From Streptomyces sp. NBC_00287 (GTDB lineage: Bacteria; Actinomycetota; Actinomycetes; Streptomycetales; Streptomycetaceae), in the NCBI RefSeq assembly GCF_036173105.1, contig NZ_CP108053.1:124001-188000 (forward strand): a stretch of 64,000 nt of DNA, given 5' to 3'. The first letter of the stretch is position 1. Each line of letters begins with the position of its first letter. The notes beneath the pieces were generated by a model. That model was not told the origin of the DNA, searched no databases, and worked only from the letters and a program-made list of their open reading frames with translations. Shown in pieces: positions 1-9,064 of this stretch. Made by a program: the position numbers and the translations under genes.

Positions 1-371
1 TAGGGCCCGGTCGTGACCAGCGGTAGCCCGGGCACGACGATGACGCGGGTGTTCCATCGGGGGCCGACGAGCGCCCTCATGCACCAGGCGCGGCCTGCCT
101 GCACGAGGATGAGGACGGCCAGCGCCGGCCAGCCGATCAAAGGGACGAAGGCGCGGTCGGTGAGGGCGACCTCTGCAACGGTCCCAACGAGCAGGCAGAC
201 ATAAAGGGTGATCATGACGGGGTGGTGGCGTTGCCCGTACTCGATGCCGCCGCGGTCGATGGCCCATCGCGCGTTCCGACGGGCGGTTGTCAGTTCGACC
301 AGGCGCACGACGGCAACCGCGGTCATGAGAACGAACAGACTTACGGGGATCGTCACCCAGCCCAGGGACAT
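1..371 (-). CDS. ICMT-like (isoprenylcysteine carboxyl methyltransferase family) protein, partial
   Basis: The last gene of the type III PKS operon, cut by the window edge, so the C-terminal active region is not visible. The 123 readable residues begin MSLGWVTIPVSLF and contain hydrophobic segments at about residues 5-25, 49-70 and 77-96. They end in a WNTRVIVVPG segment followed by LVTTGP, which in this integral-membrane family comes just before the SAM-binding HPNY region. ICMT-like enzymes such as SrsB sit beside type III PKS genes in Streptomyces phenolic-lipid clusters and O-methylate the resorcinol. That role is inferred here from context. The ATG at 371 has an AAGGA site 9 bases upstream and lies 42 bases after the desaturase stop. 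Confidence 0.75.
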   Translation of the reverse strand, partial: MSLGWVTIPVSLFVLMTAVAVVRLVELTTARRNARWAIDRGGIEYGQRHHPVMITLYVCLLVGTVAEVALTDRAFVPLIGWPALAVLILVQAGRAWCMRALVGPRWNTRVIVVPGLPLVTTGP

Positions 372-413
372 GTCGGATCGTCCTTCTCACTCCCGGACGG
401 CGGAATCCTCGTC

Positions 414-1370
414 TTACGCGGTCGCGAGTCGGTTGAGGCGTTCGGCCAGGGCGCGGTATCTGCCGGCACGGTCCGCTGATTCCTCGATGTGGGCGGCGAT
501 CTCCTCCTGGGCGTGCTGTCCGACCGGTGTAAGTCCGGTGGTGTCGAGGGCGCCGAGCATGCGGACGAAGGGAAGGGCGATGTCCTTGTAGTAGATCTCC
601 GGTGAGAGGATGCCCGACCTGGCCATGGAGCTGATCAGCTGGCCGAAGCCGGGTGCGGCGTGGCCGGGGGGGCGGAATGTCTTGAGGACTTTGGCCACAG
701 CCTGAAGCGTTCGGTCGGGGTGCATACGCATACACGCCTGGAGGGTGGTCCGGTAGAAGAGCATGTGCCGGTTCTCGTCATGGGCGATGCGCTGCATCAG
801 AGCCCCGCACGCCGGTTCGTCGCACAGTCGGCGAATTCCCTGGTAGCTGACGCGGGTGCCGAGCTCCTGGATGGTGACGTAGACCAGAGAGGCGATGAGG
901 TCGCCGCGGTAGTCAATCTCGTAGCCGTGCTGCACATGCGCGGCGCGGGCGTCCTCCAAAAGCACCGGATCGGCACTGCGGGTGACCACGAGGTAGTCAC
1001 GGATGGCGGTGCCGTGCCTGGACTCCTCCACGGTCCATCGATTGACCCAGACACCCCAAGGGCCGTCGAGCGACAGCATTTCCCCGATCACCCGGTGGTA
1101 ACTGGGCAGGTTTTCTTCGGTGAGCAGACTGTAGAGGAGGCCGTCCCGAGCGGCCGCCTTCAGTTTCTGCTGGGAGGGGTCCCATGGCTCCCCTTCGAGG
1201 AGACCGTCGTAGTCACGGCCCTGGCTCCACGGGACGTACTGGTGCGGGTACCAGTCGACGGTAGTCCGGAAGTGCGTGTCGAGGGCGTCGGTGACCACCG
1301 GTTCGAGGTCGATCAGGATGCGTACGTCTGCGGGGATGGCGGGCACGGTCCGTGACACCTTTCTTGTCAT
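414..1370 (-). CDS. acyl-ACP desaturase (soluble diiron fatty acid desaturase family)
   Basis: A 318-residue protein of the plant-type stearoyl-ACP desaturase family, which puts a cis double bond into an acyl chain carried on ACP using O2 and a diiron centre. The expected ligands are visible: E85/E86 in TEENLPSYH, the first EExRH motif at 115-119 (EESRH), E169 in IQELGTR, and the second motif at 198-202 (DENRH). Length is normal. It follows the type III PKS stop by 35 bases and precedes the methyltransferase, so it is co-transcribed. With the dedicated ACP and KAS II of the same operon, it probably makes an unsaturated starter or tail for the PKS. The ATG at 1370 has a weak ribosome site; GTG codons slightly downstream are alternatives. 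Confidence 0.9.
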   Translation of the reverse strand: MTRKVSRTVPAIPADVRILIDLEPVVTDALDTHFRTTVDWYPHQYVPWSQGRDYDGLLEGEPWDPSQQKLKAAARDGLLYSLLTEENLPSYHRVIGEMLSLDGPWGVWVNRWTVEESRHGTAIRDYLVVTRSADPVLLEDARAAHVQHGYEIDYRGDLIASLVYVTIQELGTRVSYQGIRRLCDEPACGALMQRIAHDENRHMLFYRTTLQACMRMHPDRTLQAVAKVLKTFRPPGHAAPGFGQLISSMARSGILSPEIYYKDIALPFVRMLGALDTTGLTPVGQHAQEEIAAHIEESADRAGRYRALAERLNRLATA

Positions 1371-1405
1371 GCGGTCGTCAGGTTTCGCTGGCGGCGGGCT
1401 GCCCC

Positions 1406-2524
1406 CTACCAGCGGAGGAGGACCAGTTCGATGGCGAACCCCGGCCCCATGGCGGCGACCAGGCCGGGTGCGTTCGCGGGGGGCGGTGTTTCCATGGCCG
1501 CGTGCAGGATGTCCAGTACGGAGACGGACGAGAGGTTGCCCCGCTCGGCCACGGAGCGCCGGGTGAGCTCCAAGGCGCCAGGCTGCACGTCCAGGGCCTG
1601 CTGTACAGCGGTAAAGACCTTCGGTCCGCCACCGTGAATGATCCAGCTCGCGACCTGGTCCGGCGCCAGTGCGTGCCGCGCGAGGAGCCCTTGGACGGCC
1701 GTGGGCAAGTGCTTCTCCGTGAGCGTCGGGACCTCGGGCGACAGCAGGATCCGGAAGCCGTGGGAACCGATGTCCCAGCCGAGGACGTCTTCGGTACCGG
1801 GGACCAGCAGGCTGTGGGTGTCCACCAGCTCAGGCCCGGCGGGGCAGCCGTCCCGCTGGACTCCGAAGGCCACGACGGCGGCCGCGCCGTCCCCGAAGAG
1901 GCTGCCGGCGACGATGTTCGCCACGGAGCCGTCCTTGCGCTGGTGCGCCAGTGTGCACAGTTCCACGGCGAGCAGGACGGCCACTTGGTCGGGGTGGGCC
2001 AGTAGGTAGTCATGGAGCCGGGCCAGACCTGCGGCGCCTCCGGCGCAGCCGCTGCCGAACAGCGGGATACGTTTGACGTCCGGCCGTAGCCCGACCCGGT
2101 GGGCGAGCCGAGCCTCCAGCGACGGCACGGCCAGCCCTGTGACGGTGGTGCTGATCACCGCGTCGACCTCCTCAGGCTGGACGCCTGCGGTGCGCAGCGC
2201 GCCGATCAGCGCCCGTTCCCCCAGGTCCATGGCGGTGTCGAGCCAGATGCGGTTCTGCTCGGTGAAGTCCTCCCGGCGGGCGAGATCGACGAGCTTCTCC
2301 AACGGCAGGGACAGCGAGCGGGTCTCCACACCCGAGCTGGCGCGGATCTTACGGAGTACCAGAGCGCCCATCTCGGACTCCAGCAGCGTCGTGCGGGCAA
2401 GGGCGGCCAGGATCTCTTCCTGCCGGTATTGATACGGCGGGAAGGCCGTCTGGATCGCCACCACCTGTGGGCCGGCGGCCTCTGACTGCCGGGTGCGGTG
2501 ATGTGTCGCCTGACGCATCGGCAT
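1406..2524 (-). CDS. type III polyketide synthase (chalcone synthase-like)
   Basis: A 372-residue homodimer-type ketosynthase that condenses an acyl starter with malonyl units and cyclises the chain to a resorcinol or pyrone. The catalytic triad is complete: Cys160 in FGSGCAGGAAG, His297 in IIHGGGPK and Asn330 in ERGNLSSVSVL. The C-terminal GPGF segment is present at 361-364 as GPGFAIE. The ATG at 2524 overlaps the exporter stop as TGATG, so translation is coupled to the gene before it; GGCGGAAG lies just upstream and a second ATG is at 2518. Starter choice cannot be read from sequence. The neighbouring ACP, KAS II and desaturase suggest a long, unsaturated acyl-ACP starter, as in alkylresorcinol or alkylpyrone synthases, but that is inference. 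Confidence 0.93.
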   Translation of the reverse strand: MPMRQATHHRTRQSEAAGPQVVAIQTAFPPYQYRQEEILAALARTTLLESEMGALVLRKIRASSGVETRSLSLPLEKLVDLARREDFTEQNRIWLDTAMDLGERALIGALRTAGVQPEEVDAVISTTVTGLAVPSLEARLAHRVGLRPDVKRIPLFGSGCAGGAAGLARLHDYLLAHPDQVAVLLAVELCTLAHQRKDGSVANIVAGSLFGDGAAAVVAFGVQRDGCPAGPELVDTHSLLVPGTEDVLGWDIGSHGFRILLSPEVPTLTEKHLPTAVQGLLARHALAPDQVASWIIHGGGPKVFTAVQQALDVQPGALELTRRSVAERGNLSSVSVLDILHAAMETPPPANAPGLVAAMGPGFAIELVLLRW

Positions 2525-4656
2525 CAGCTTCCGCCTTTCTTCACAGGTGTAGTGATCAACAACGGGGACCTGATGCGGGCCGGAGCCCACCAGTTCGCCG
2601 GGCCAAGGGCCGCCATGACGGCGGGCACCAGAACTCCCCGCACCAGGACGGCGTCCACGAGCGCGCCGAGCGCGACGCCGATGCCGATGAACTTGAGCAG
2701 GGCGACGTGGGAGGTGGCCATGGCCGCGGTCGAAATCGCCACGGCTGCCGCAGCGGACGTCATCAGCCGGCCGGTGCGGGCGACGCCCTCGATGATCGAG
2801 GTGCGGTTGTCTCCGCAGCGGTCGTACTCCTCCCGGATACGGCCGAGCAGGAAGACCTCGTAGTCCACCGACAGGGCGAGCGCGATGAACAGGACGAACA
2901 GCAGCGTCGAGGCGTCCAGCGTTCCCGTCGCCGTGAAGTGGCCGAGCACTGCGCCGCCGTGGCCGTCCTGGAAGAGAACGACGAGCGCGCCGAGGCTCGC
3001 CCCGAGGCTGGCGGCGGCCACGATCAGAGCTTTCAGGGGGGCAACCAGGGTACGGGTGAAGGCGCTGAGGAGGGCCAGGAGCCCCACAGCCAGCAGAAAC
3101 AAGCACCACGGGAGGGCGCCGAGGACGGCGTCCGCCGTGTCGACGACCTCCGCGGCTCGCCCGCCCACCGCCACGCTTCCCGGGGCGGGGGTTTGCCGTA
3201 CCTTGCGCACCACGCTGTCCGCCTCCGGCGTGCCGGGGGCGGCCGACGTGGCCGCCAGCAGCACGAGGGCCTCACCGGACGGAGCCACACGCACCACGCG
3301 GACACCAGTGATGCCCGGGACACGGGCGAGTCGGTCGCCGTACGCCGGTGCACCGTCCGTCGCCCGCGGTCCGGTGACGACCACGGTGAGGAGCCGCTCC
3401 GGTGGCGCGGTGAACTCGGCGCGCACACGCTCGGCTGCTGCGGCAGCCGGAGCCGACGAAGGCAGCGTGCGTTCGTCCACAATGCCGAGCTGAGCGTGGG
3501 TGAAGGGCAAGGCCAGCAGGGCCAGCAGCAGCACCGCCAGGCCGCCCGCCAGGAGGGGCCGTGCGGTGACCGTGGACGTCGTGCGATGCCAGAAGCCACT
3601 CCCGTCCCCGGTACGGGCACGCCGCCACCGCGCCAGCGGGTCCCATGCCTGGGCCCGGGGGCCGAGCAGCCGCAGACAGGCGGGCAGCACGGTCAGGGCG
3701 ACCAGCGCCGCCAGCACGGTGACGATCATGCCCGCCAGGGACAGTGCGCGCAGCATCGGCACCGGCACCACCAAGGCGGTGGCGAGGCATACGGTGACGG
3801 CGGCGGCGGAGAATGCGACCGAACGGCCGCTGGAGCGGCGGGCGGCCGCCAGCGCCGTGTGAAGGTCCGCGCCCCGCGAGGTCTCCTCCCGTACGCGGGC
3901 CAGCAGGAAGAGGCTGTAGTCGACGGCCAGGCCGAAACCGATCGCCGAGGCGGCGTTCACCGCGACCCGTGACACGTCGGCCACCTGCGCCAGCAGGCCC
4001 AGGACCGGGATCGTGCAGCCGATGGCCAGCGCGGCCACGACGACGGGCAGCAGCGCGGACACCACGGACCCGTAGGCGAAGACCAGGACGATGAAGAGTA
4101 GCGGCGCGGCCAGCAGTTCGGCCCGGCTCAGATCGCGCTCGATGGTTTCGTCGATCTCCCGGTTGGCCCACACCTCGCCGCTGGGCTCCACCCGCATCCC
4201 CGGGACGGCCGAGCGGGCCGCCGCCACCACACCGGGCGCCACCTGTTTACGTTCCTTGTCCGTCCCCTTCAGCCGTACGGCGACCAGCTGGGTCCGTCCG
4301 TCCTTGGAGCGCAGCCATGTGTCACCGGTGGTCTGTGCCGACCACACGGTCTTGACGTCGCGCTGCCTGGCCAGCTTCTCCGTCATCGCCGTGGTGCCGT
4401 CCTGGGCGGCGGCCCCGCGTTCACCGTCGGTGCGCCGTGAAACGCCGGTGCCCTGTGAAACGGCCAGGAGCAGATCGGGCGAGGGCACGCCGAGCCGCTC
4501 TGCCTGCCGTCTGGCGCGCGTCGCCTCCGTGTCCGTCGCAACCGCGCCGCCCGTGCTCAGCGCCGAGAAGGCAACCGGGGCCAGCACCCCCGCGCACACC
4601 GCCGCCAGCAGGGCGCTCACCACCACGAGCCAGGCCCGGCGCCGCACCGCATCCAT
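2524..4656 (-). CDS. MMPL/RND-type lipid exporter
   Basis: A 710-residue RND-superfamily membrane protein of the MMPL type, which exports lipids using the proton gradient. It has the usual plan of two halves: a first transmembrane helix at the N terminus (AWLVVVSALLAA), a large outer domain, a cluster of helices with the signature GFGLAVDYSLFLLARVREE, then a second outer domain and a second cluster with ALSVDYEVFLLGRIREEYD. The start at 4656 is chosen because GGAG lies 8 bases upstream; an in-frame ATG at 4677 is possible. It sits between the KAS II and PKS genes and overlaps the PKS start, so it most likely exports the product of the operon. Confidence 0.9.
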   Translation of the reverse strand: MDAVRRRAWLVVVSALLAAVCAGVLAPVAFSALSTGGAVATDTEATRARRQAERLGVPSPDLLLAVSQGTGVSRRTDGERGAAAQDGTTAMTEKLARQRDVKTVWSAQTTGDTWLRSKDGRTQLVAVRLKGTDKERKQVAPGVVAAARSAVPGMRVEPSGEVWANREIDETIERDLSRAELLAAPLLFIVLVFAYGSVVSALLPVVVAALAIGCTIPVLGLLAQVADVSRVAVNAASAIGFGLAVDYSLFLLARVREETSRGADLHTALAAARRSSGRSVAFSAAAVTVCLATALVVPVPMLRALSLAGMIVTVLAALVALTVLPACLRLLGPRAQAWDPLARWRRARTGDGSGFWHRTTSTVTARPLLAGGLAVLLLALLALPFTHAQLGIVDERTLPSSAPAAAAAERVRAEFTAPPERLLTVVVTGPRATDGAPAYGDRLARVPGITGVRVVRVAPSGEALVLLAATSAAPGTPEADSVVRKVRQTPAPGSVAVGGRAAEVVDTADAVLGALPWCLFLLAVGLLALLSAFTRTLVAPLKALIVAAASLGASLGALVVLFQDGHGGAVLGHFTATGTLDASTLLFVLFIALALSVDYEVFLLGRIREEYDRCGDNRTSIIEGVARTGRLMTSAAAAVAISTAAMATSHVALLKFIGIGVALGALVDAVLVRGVLVPAVMAALGPANWWAPARIRSPLLITTPVKKGGS

Positions 4657-4705
4657 CCGTGTGTCTCCGTCTTGCATCCGATCCGGTCGCTTCGTCTGGC
4701 TCCCA

Positions 4706-5929
4706 CTAGGAAGTCGTGAACAGCAGGACGGCGTTCTGGCCGCCGAAGCCGAAGGAGCAACTGATCCCCGCCTCGCCGCGCGTGGAGCGGGGATGTCCGG
4801 CGACGATGTCCAGCTTGTGGTCTCCGTCCTGGCCCTCGAAGTTCGCCACCGGAGGGACGGCCGCATGGCGCAGCGCGAGAACCGTGTATGCCGCCTGGAT
4901 CGCCCCGGCCGCCCCCAGCGCGTGCCCGATCACGCCCTTGGACGCGGTGACCGGCGGCCCGTCGTCTCCGAAGACGCGGACGAGGGCTCGTGCCTCGGCC
5001 GTGTCGTTCAGCGGGGTGGAGGTACCGTGCGCGTTGACGTGGCCGACGTTCCCCGGCCCGCACCCGGCGTCCGCGAGAGCGGTGTGGATGGCGCGGACCG
5101 CGCCGTCGCCCTGCGGGTGCGGGGCGATGGGATGGTGCGCGTCGGCGCCGGCACCGTAACCCCGCAGCAGCGCCAGGACGGGAGCCCGGCGGGCCCGAGC
5201 CGCGCATGCGCGTTCGAGGACGAGGATGCCGGCGCCCTCGCCCAGGACGAAGCCGTCACGTTGCGCGTCGAACGGCCGGCTGGCCAGAGCCGGTTCGGCC
5301 CTGCGCCGGGACAGTGCCCGCATCCGCGTGAAGCACGTGGCCGTCATGCGCGAGCGAGCCGACTCACTGCCGCCCGCCAGCACGATGTCACAGGTACCCG
5401 ACCGCAGCAGGTCCCGGGCCACTCCGATCGCGGTGGCGCCCGACGCACAGGCGCTGGCGGTGGTGAAGTTGGGGCCGCGCACGCCCAGGTCGATGGCGAC
5501 CTCGCCCGCGGCCATGCTCGGAACGCTGCGCGGGAGCGCGAGTGGCGAGACCCGCTCCGGCCGCCCGGCGCCGAGGTGACCGAATTCAGTGACGTATGTA
5601 CTCAAACTGTTCGATCCCACGCCCAGCACGACACCGACTCGCTCCGCTTCCCAGGTATGCCGATCGAGGCGCGCGTCCGCGACGGCCCGCCGGGCGGCGA
5701 CGAGGGCGAACTGGATGAAGCGGTCCCCGCGCCGCGCCGACGCCCGGCCGAGTTCCGTCTCGGCATCGAAGTCCGTCACCCGGCAGGAGAAGTCGACGGG
5801 CAGGCCCGCCAGGTCGGGATCCGTCGCGGCCAGCGAGCGCCCCCGGCACAAGGCCGCCCAGTTCGCCTCCGCCGTATGCCCGGCCGGAGTCACCAGCCCC
5901 AGCCCAGTGACCGCGATCTCAGCGCGCAT
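4706..5929 (-). CDS. beta-ketoacyl-ACP synthase II (FabF-like)
   Basis: A 407-residue KAS II-type condensing enzyme that elongates acyl-ACP with malonyl-ACP. The Cys-His-His centre is intact: Cys161 in TTASACASG, His301 in NAHGTSTPLND, and K331 with His336 in SKGVIGHALGAAG. The GFGGQN loop is near the C terminus. The start ATG overlaps the end of the ACP gene by 11 bases, so the two are coupled. It is a second copy outside any housekeeping fab cluster and is paired with its own ACP, so it probably serves a secondary pathway: extending or supplying the fatty chain for the type III PKS. It could instead belong to the KAS-alpha-like branch of aromatic PKS, but no chain-length-factor partner is present. 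Confidence 0.9.
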   Translation of the reverse strand: MRAEIAVTGLGLVTPAGHTAEANWAALCRGRSLAATDPDLAGLPVDFSCRVTDFDAETELGRASARRGDRFIQFALVAARRAVADARLDRHTWEAERVGVVLGVGSNSLSTYVTEFGHLGAGRPERVSPLALPRSVPSMAAGEVAIDLGVRGPNFTTASACASGATAIGVARDLLRSGTCDIVLAGGSESARSRMTATCFTRMRALSRRRAEPALASRPFDAQRDGFVLGEGAGILVLERACAARARRAPVLALLRGYGAGADAHHPIAPHPQGDGAVRAIHTALADAGCGPGNVGHVNAHGTSTPLNDTAEARALVRVFGDDGPPVTASKGVIGHALGAAGAIQAAYTVLALRHAAVPPVANFEGQDGDHKLDIVAGHPRSTRGEAGISCSFGFGGQNAVLLFTTS

Positions 5930-6188
5930 GCTCGAATGCCCGAGCCGCCTCGCCCAGGGTCGAAGACGGGCGCAGGTCCAGGGCGTTCTCGGGCAGGACG
6001 ATCCCGTACTCCTCCTCCGCCGCCACCACCAACTCGAACAGCGACAGCGAGTCCAGGCCGAGACTCTCGAACGTCGTCCTGCCGGAGAACTCACCGGCAT
6101 CCGCCTTTACATCAAGGTGGCCGGTCAGCAGGGCCACCAACTCCTCGGGAAGGGCCGACTCCGCCGCGCCTTCCGCTGCCTGCCTCAT
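5919..6188 (-). CDS. acyl carrier protein
   Basis: An 89-residue carrier protein. The phosphopantetheine serine is Ser47 in SLGLDSLSLFEL. The following helix contains an acidic stretch (VVAAEEEYGI) and the protein ends in a FabD/FabF-docking type helix. AGGAG lies 8 bases before the ATG. The stop overlaps the KAS II start, and the gene stands directly in front of it, so the pair forms a dedicated two-protein fatty-acid module. It presumably carries the acyl chain acted on by the desaturase at 414-1370 and the KAS II, and may hand it to the type III PKS directly. Confidence 0.9.
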   Translation of the reverse strand: MRQAAEGAAESALPEELVALLTGHLDVKADAGEFSGRTTFESLGLDSLSLFELVVAAEEEYGIVLPENALDLRPSSTLGEAARAFEHAR

Positions 6189-6248
6189 GTCTGGGTCTCC
6201 TGTTTCCTGTCTGCGAGAGGCCCTGCGGCGCTGCCCGCGCTTATCCGT

Positions 6249-7072
6249 CTAAAGGCCACGCGCGCGGGAAGCTTGCGTCTCAAGCCACTCCACGTGCTGA
6301 CCGAGCCGGTCCTGCGCCTGTCGCCCGGCCGCACCCAGCCCGGTCGTCGACATCACGCCAAGCGCACACAACAACGGCCCCATCACGTACTCGCGATGGA
6401 CATCGAGGTTGAAGATGCCGGCCGCCGCGACCCGCGCCGCCCGCGCCCCGAACCCGCGGATCCCAGCCCCGGGCATCCGAAAGCCACACACCACGTCAGC
6501 CAGGGCCATCAGGGCCTCGTCCGGGAAGCCTTGGAGCGCGTCAGCGTATAGGCCCCGGTAGAACAGCATGTGCAGGTTCTCGGCCGCCGCGATCCGGGCC
6601 ATCAGTTGCTCGCCCACCCGGTCACCGCACGACGCGCCGACGTTGCGGTGGGCCCGGTGGGTCGCCAGTTCCTGCACGGTGACGTACGCCAGCGCGTGCA
6701 GGACGGTCGGCAGGTCACTGCGGTACCCGGTGCTGACGTGCCGCATCCGCAGCTCCTCCAGGGCCACCGGGTCGACCGCCCGGCGGGCATGGACGTAGGC
6801 CCGAAGCGGGTCGCGATCTCGAAGTGGTAACTGGGCAGGTTGTCCTCGGTGAGGAGATTGATGATCAGCGCGTCCTGCACGGGTTGCGACAGCGTCGACT
6901 GCGCCGATTCCCAGGCCAAACCCTTCAGCGGCCCGTCGAAGTCCCGCGCCGCACTCCACGGCACGAACTGGTGCGGCAGCCAGTCACGCGCAGCCGCAAG
7001 ATGCCACTCCAAGAGCCGCTCGACCGACTGCTCCAGCTCCCGCAGCACGACTTCCGCCATATTGCCGACCAC
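6249..7072 (-). pseudogene. acyl-ACP desaturase, inactivated by an internal deletion and frameshift
   Basis: The first gene of the operon is a paralogue of the desaturase at 414-1370. It starts at GTG 7072 (GGGGAGG 7 bases upstream) and reads in one frame up to TEDNLPSYHFEIATRFG. It then resumes in another frame from AYVHARRAVDPVALEEL to the end. Aligned by eye with the intact copy, about 76 bases are missing around 6790-6825. The loss shifts the frame and removes the first EExRH diiron motif. The second half still shows AENLHMLFYR where DENRH is expected, so a second ligand motif has also drifted. It cannot make an active desaturase. The deletion is too large to be a simple base-calling slip. 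Confidence 0.85.
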
Positions 7073-7084
7073 GCCCGCACCTCC

Positions 7085-7150
7085 CCTGTCCTGCCCGTTA
7101 TCTGTTTGGTTGCGCCTCGCCGTGTAAACACCAACGAGGGGTGTAGGGGA
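7085..7150 (-). promoter_or_regulatory. candidate promoter of the type III PKS operon
   Basis: On the minus strand, upstream of the GTG at 7072, a TTTACA hexamer is followed after about 18 bases by CAGATA, a plausible -35/-10 pair for a vegetative sigma factor. A strong GGGGAGG ribosome site follows. An imperfect inverted repeat (CACTCGTTAGTG) lies a little further upstream near 7157-7168 and could be an operator. No experiment or conservation supports it. Confidence 0.35.
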
Positions 7151-7169
7151 CGATCTGTCACTCGTTAGT

Positions 7170-8070
7170 GTTCGTAAGGCCGTTCCAGCCATGGCCATCC
7201 GTGACGCCGACCTGCTGAACGCGCTGCCCTACCCGGCGCTCAACCTTGTCCACACGCTTGTCCACACGCCCGAGGACCCGGTAGGGCCGCATGCCGAGGT
7301 TGCAGGACTGACCAGCGCTTTTAGGTCGGCCGGTTCGTGGTGGAGGGGCACCTCAGCGGGACATGCACGCACACCGCGCGTTCGTCCGTCGCCGTAGACG
7401 CCGAGCAGGTCGTCGCGGAACAGGCCGGCCAGGAAGCTGTCAACACGTCGTCGCCGGCGCGCCGACCGCCTGACAGATCAGCGCGGGGCCCGCAGGACTG
7501 CGAGCATCCCGGGTGGGCCGTGCTGGTCAACTCACACCTCGCGGGGCGGGTCGGGACGGACGGGTCCGAGCGGGCCCGTCCGCGACCGGTGTCGCAGTCA
7601 CGGACGCGCCCGGTTATGGTCACCGTCGTCCCCTTCTCCGTGGGCCGTCGGGGCGGGGCACGTGGCGGGCAGAGCCAGGGCATGCGGGTGTCGCGACTCG
7701 CGGATGCGGCACGTGCGCTGTGCGAAACGGTGTGGAACTGCCCGAGGTCTACGCCCTGCTGGTCGGCGCAGCGCGCGCCGCCGCCCACGCGTGCCTACAC
7801 GACGAGGTGCGTTCCCGCTTGCCCGCCATCGTGTTCGCGGGGCTGGCGCCAGCCCCGAGCCAGGCATCGACAGCAGACTTCTCGTGTCGCGCTCCATGGC
7901 GGGCAGAGACTGTCAACCGCCTGCGGTCAAGAGCCGCTGTCCTTTTCGATCACGAGGGCGGTTCTGATCGAACATGATGCCTGCCCGGGTGATCTTGGGT
8001 GGGTGGGCGCATGGGAACAGGGCCCCTTGGTAGCTCGGGGTTGCGTTACCTACTCGAGCACAAAGGAGAC
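7170..8070. other. gene-poor stretch between the PKS operon and an IS5 remnant
   Basis: No convincing gene. A short plus-strand stretch from ATG 7191 reads NALPYPALNLV, weakly like the N terminus of AraC-type regulators, but it loses any resemblance after about 30 residues. The rest contains only overlapping open frames in several phases with no recognisable motif. Confidence 0.4.
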
Positions 8071-8074
8071 CCTG

Positions 8075-8812
8075 TTGCTGCAGTCTTGCGTGATCACTGC
8101 TGTGCCGTCCAACTCCCAGACGCGGGAGTGTGATTGCCTCGCTCACCGGTTCGGGAACGCGGCCGACCGTCCGAACAGGGTTCGGAGGTATCCGTCGGAC
8201 ATGACGGACGCGGAGTGGGCGGTGGTGCGGGAGGCGCTGCCGGTTCCAGCTTGGCTGGAGGGCCGGCGTGGGCAGCCGGAGGGCTGCCACCGGCAGATGC
8301 TGGATGCGATCCGGTACGTCACCGACAACGGGATCAAGCGGCGCGCGATGCCGTGCGATTTCCCCGCCTGGGACCGCGTGTATGACTACTTTCGCAGGTG
8401 GCGTGAGGCGGGCCTGGCCAAGGAGTTCCACGACCGGCTTCGCGCTCGGACCCAGGAGGCCGAGGGGCGCCACGCGGAGCCGACGGCGGCGATCATCGAC
8501 TCGCAGTCGGTCAAGGGCGCCGCCTCGGTGCCCGCCTGCTCACGCGGCTATGACGGCGGGAAGAAGATCAACGGCAGGCGCCGGCACGTCATTACGGACA
8601 GCCTGGGCCTGCTGTTGATGGTGCTGGTGTGTGCCGCCGACATCACCGACCGGCAGGCGGCCCCGGTCATGCCGCCCAGGCTGCCGGCGCGATTCGCCAG
8701 GATCAGCCTGGTGTGGGCCGACGGCGGCTACTACGGTCGCCTCGTCGACTGGGCGAAGGAGAAACTCCAGCCCACCCTACAGATCGTCAAACGCAGCGAC
8801 GGCAACCCCCGA
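8075..8812 (+). pseudogene. IS5-family transposase, 3' end lost
   Basis: Reads from TTG 8075 (AGGAG six bases upstream) through a typical IS5-family DDE transposase. Visible parts are the helix-turn-helix-like start with MTDAEWAVVREALP, the first catalytic Asp in IIDSQSVKGA, the KINGRRRHVITDSLG segment, and the second Asp in VWADGGYYG. Homology stops at IVKRSDG near 8800. The expected C-terminal part with the catalytic Glu (RRWVVERTFGW in relatives) is missing, and the frame runs on into unrelated DNA read backwards. A close relative of the same element lies broken at 42890-45190. Confidence 0.8.
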
Positions 8813-8949
8813 GCGATCACCCGGCGTTCCAACACCGCGTCCGCCTCGGCGAGTTCAGCAAGAACCCGCTCTGCTTCGGCACGAAGCTCCTCGGCCCGGG
8901 CCCGGGCAGCCCGCTCCCGCTCCTCCACCAACCCCATCACCGATGTCAC
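8813..8949 (-). pseudogene. 5' fragment of a small coiled-coil protein gene
   Basis: On the minus strand from GTG 8949 or ATG 8937 the frame reads GLVEERERAARARAEELR and continues to RVIARG. It is a charged heptad-like helix similar to small Streptomyces proteins found next to transposases. It stops exactly where the IS5 remnant begins near 8813, so the rest was lost at that junction. The identification is from memory of the family and only the N-terminal 40 or so residues exist. Confidence 0.4.
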
Positions 8950-9064
8950 CGCTCAACTCCGCATCGCCGAGACCGAACTGATCGTCCGAACCCTCCCGCA
9001 ACGACACCGGAACCATGCCTGAACAGCGGAAGCTCAACGATTACAGCCGGAAAGAAACGGCTTC

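Noticed and set aside
7191..7290. Possible AraC-type regulator N terminus (NALPYPALNLV)
   Set aside because: Only about 30 residues with weak resemblance; no helix-turn-helix follows.
8812..9022. C-terminal extension of the IS5 transposase frame (Ser/Arg-rich)
   Set aside because: It is the reverse-strand reading of a separate small gene fragment; IS5 homology ends near 8800.
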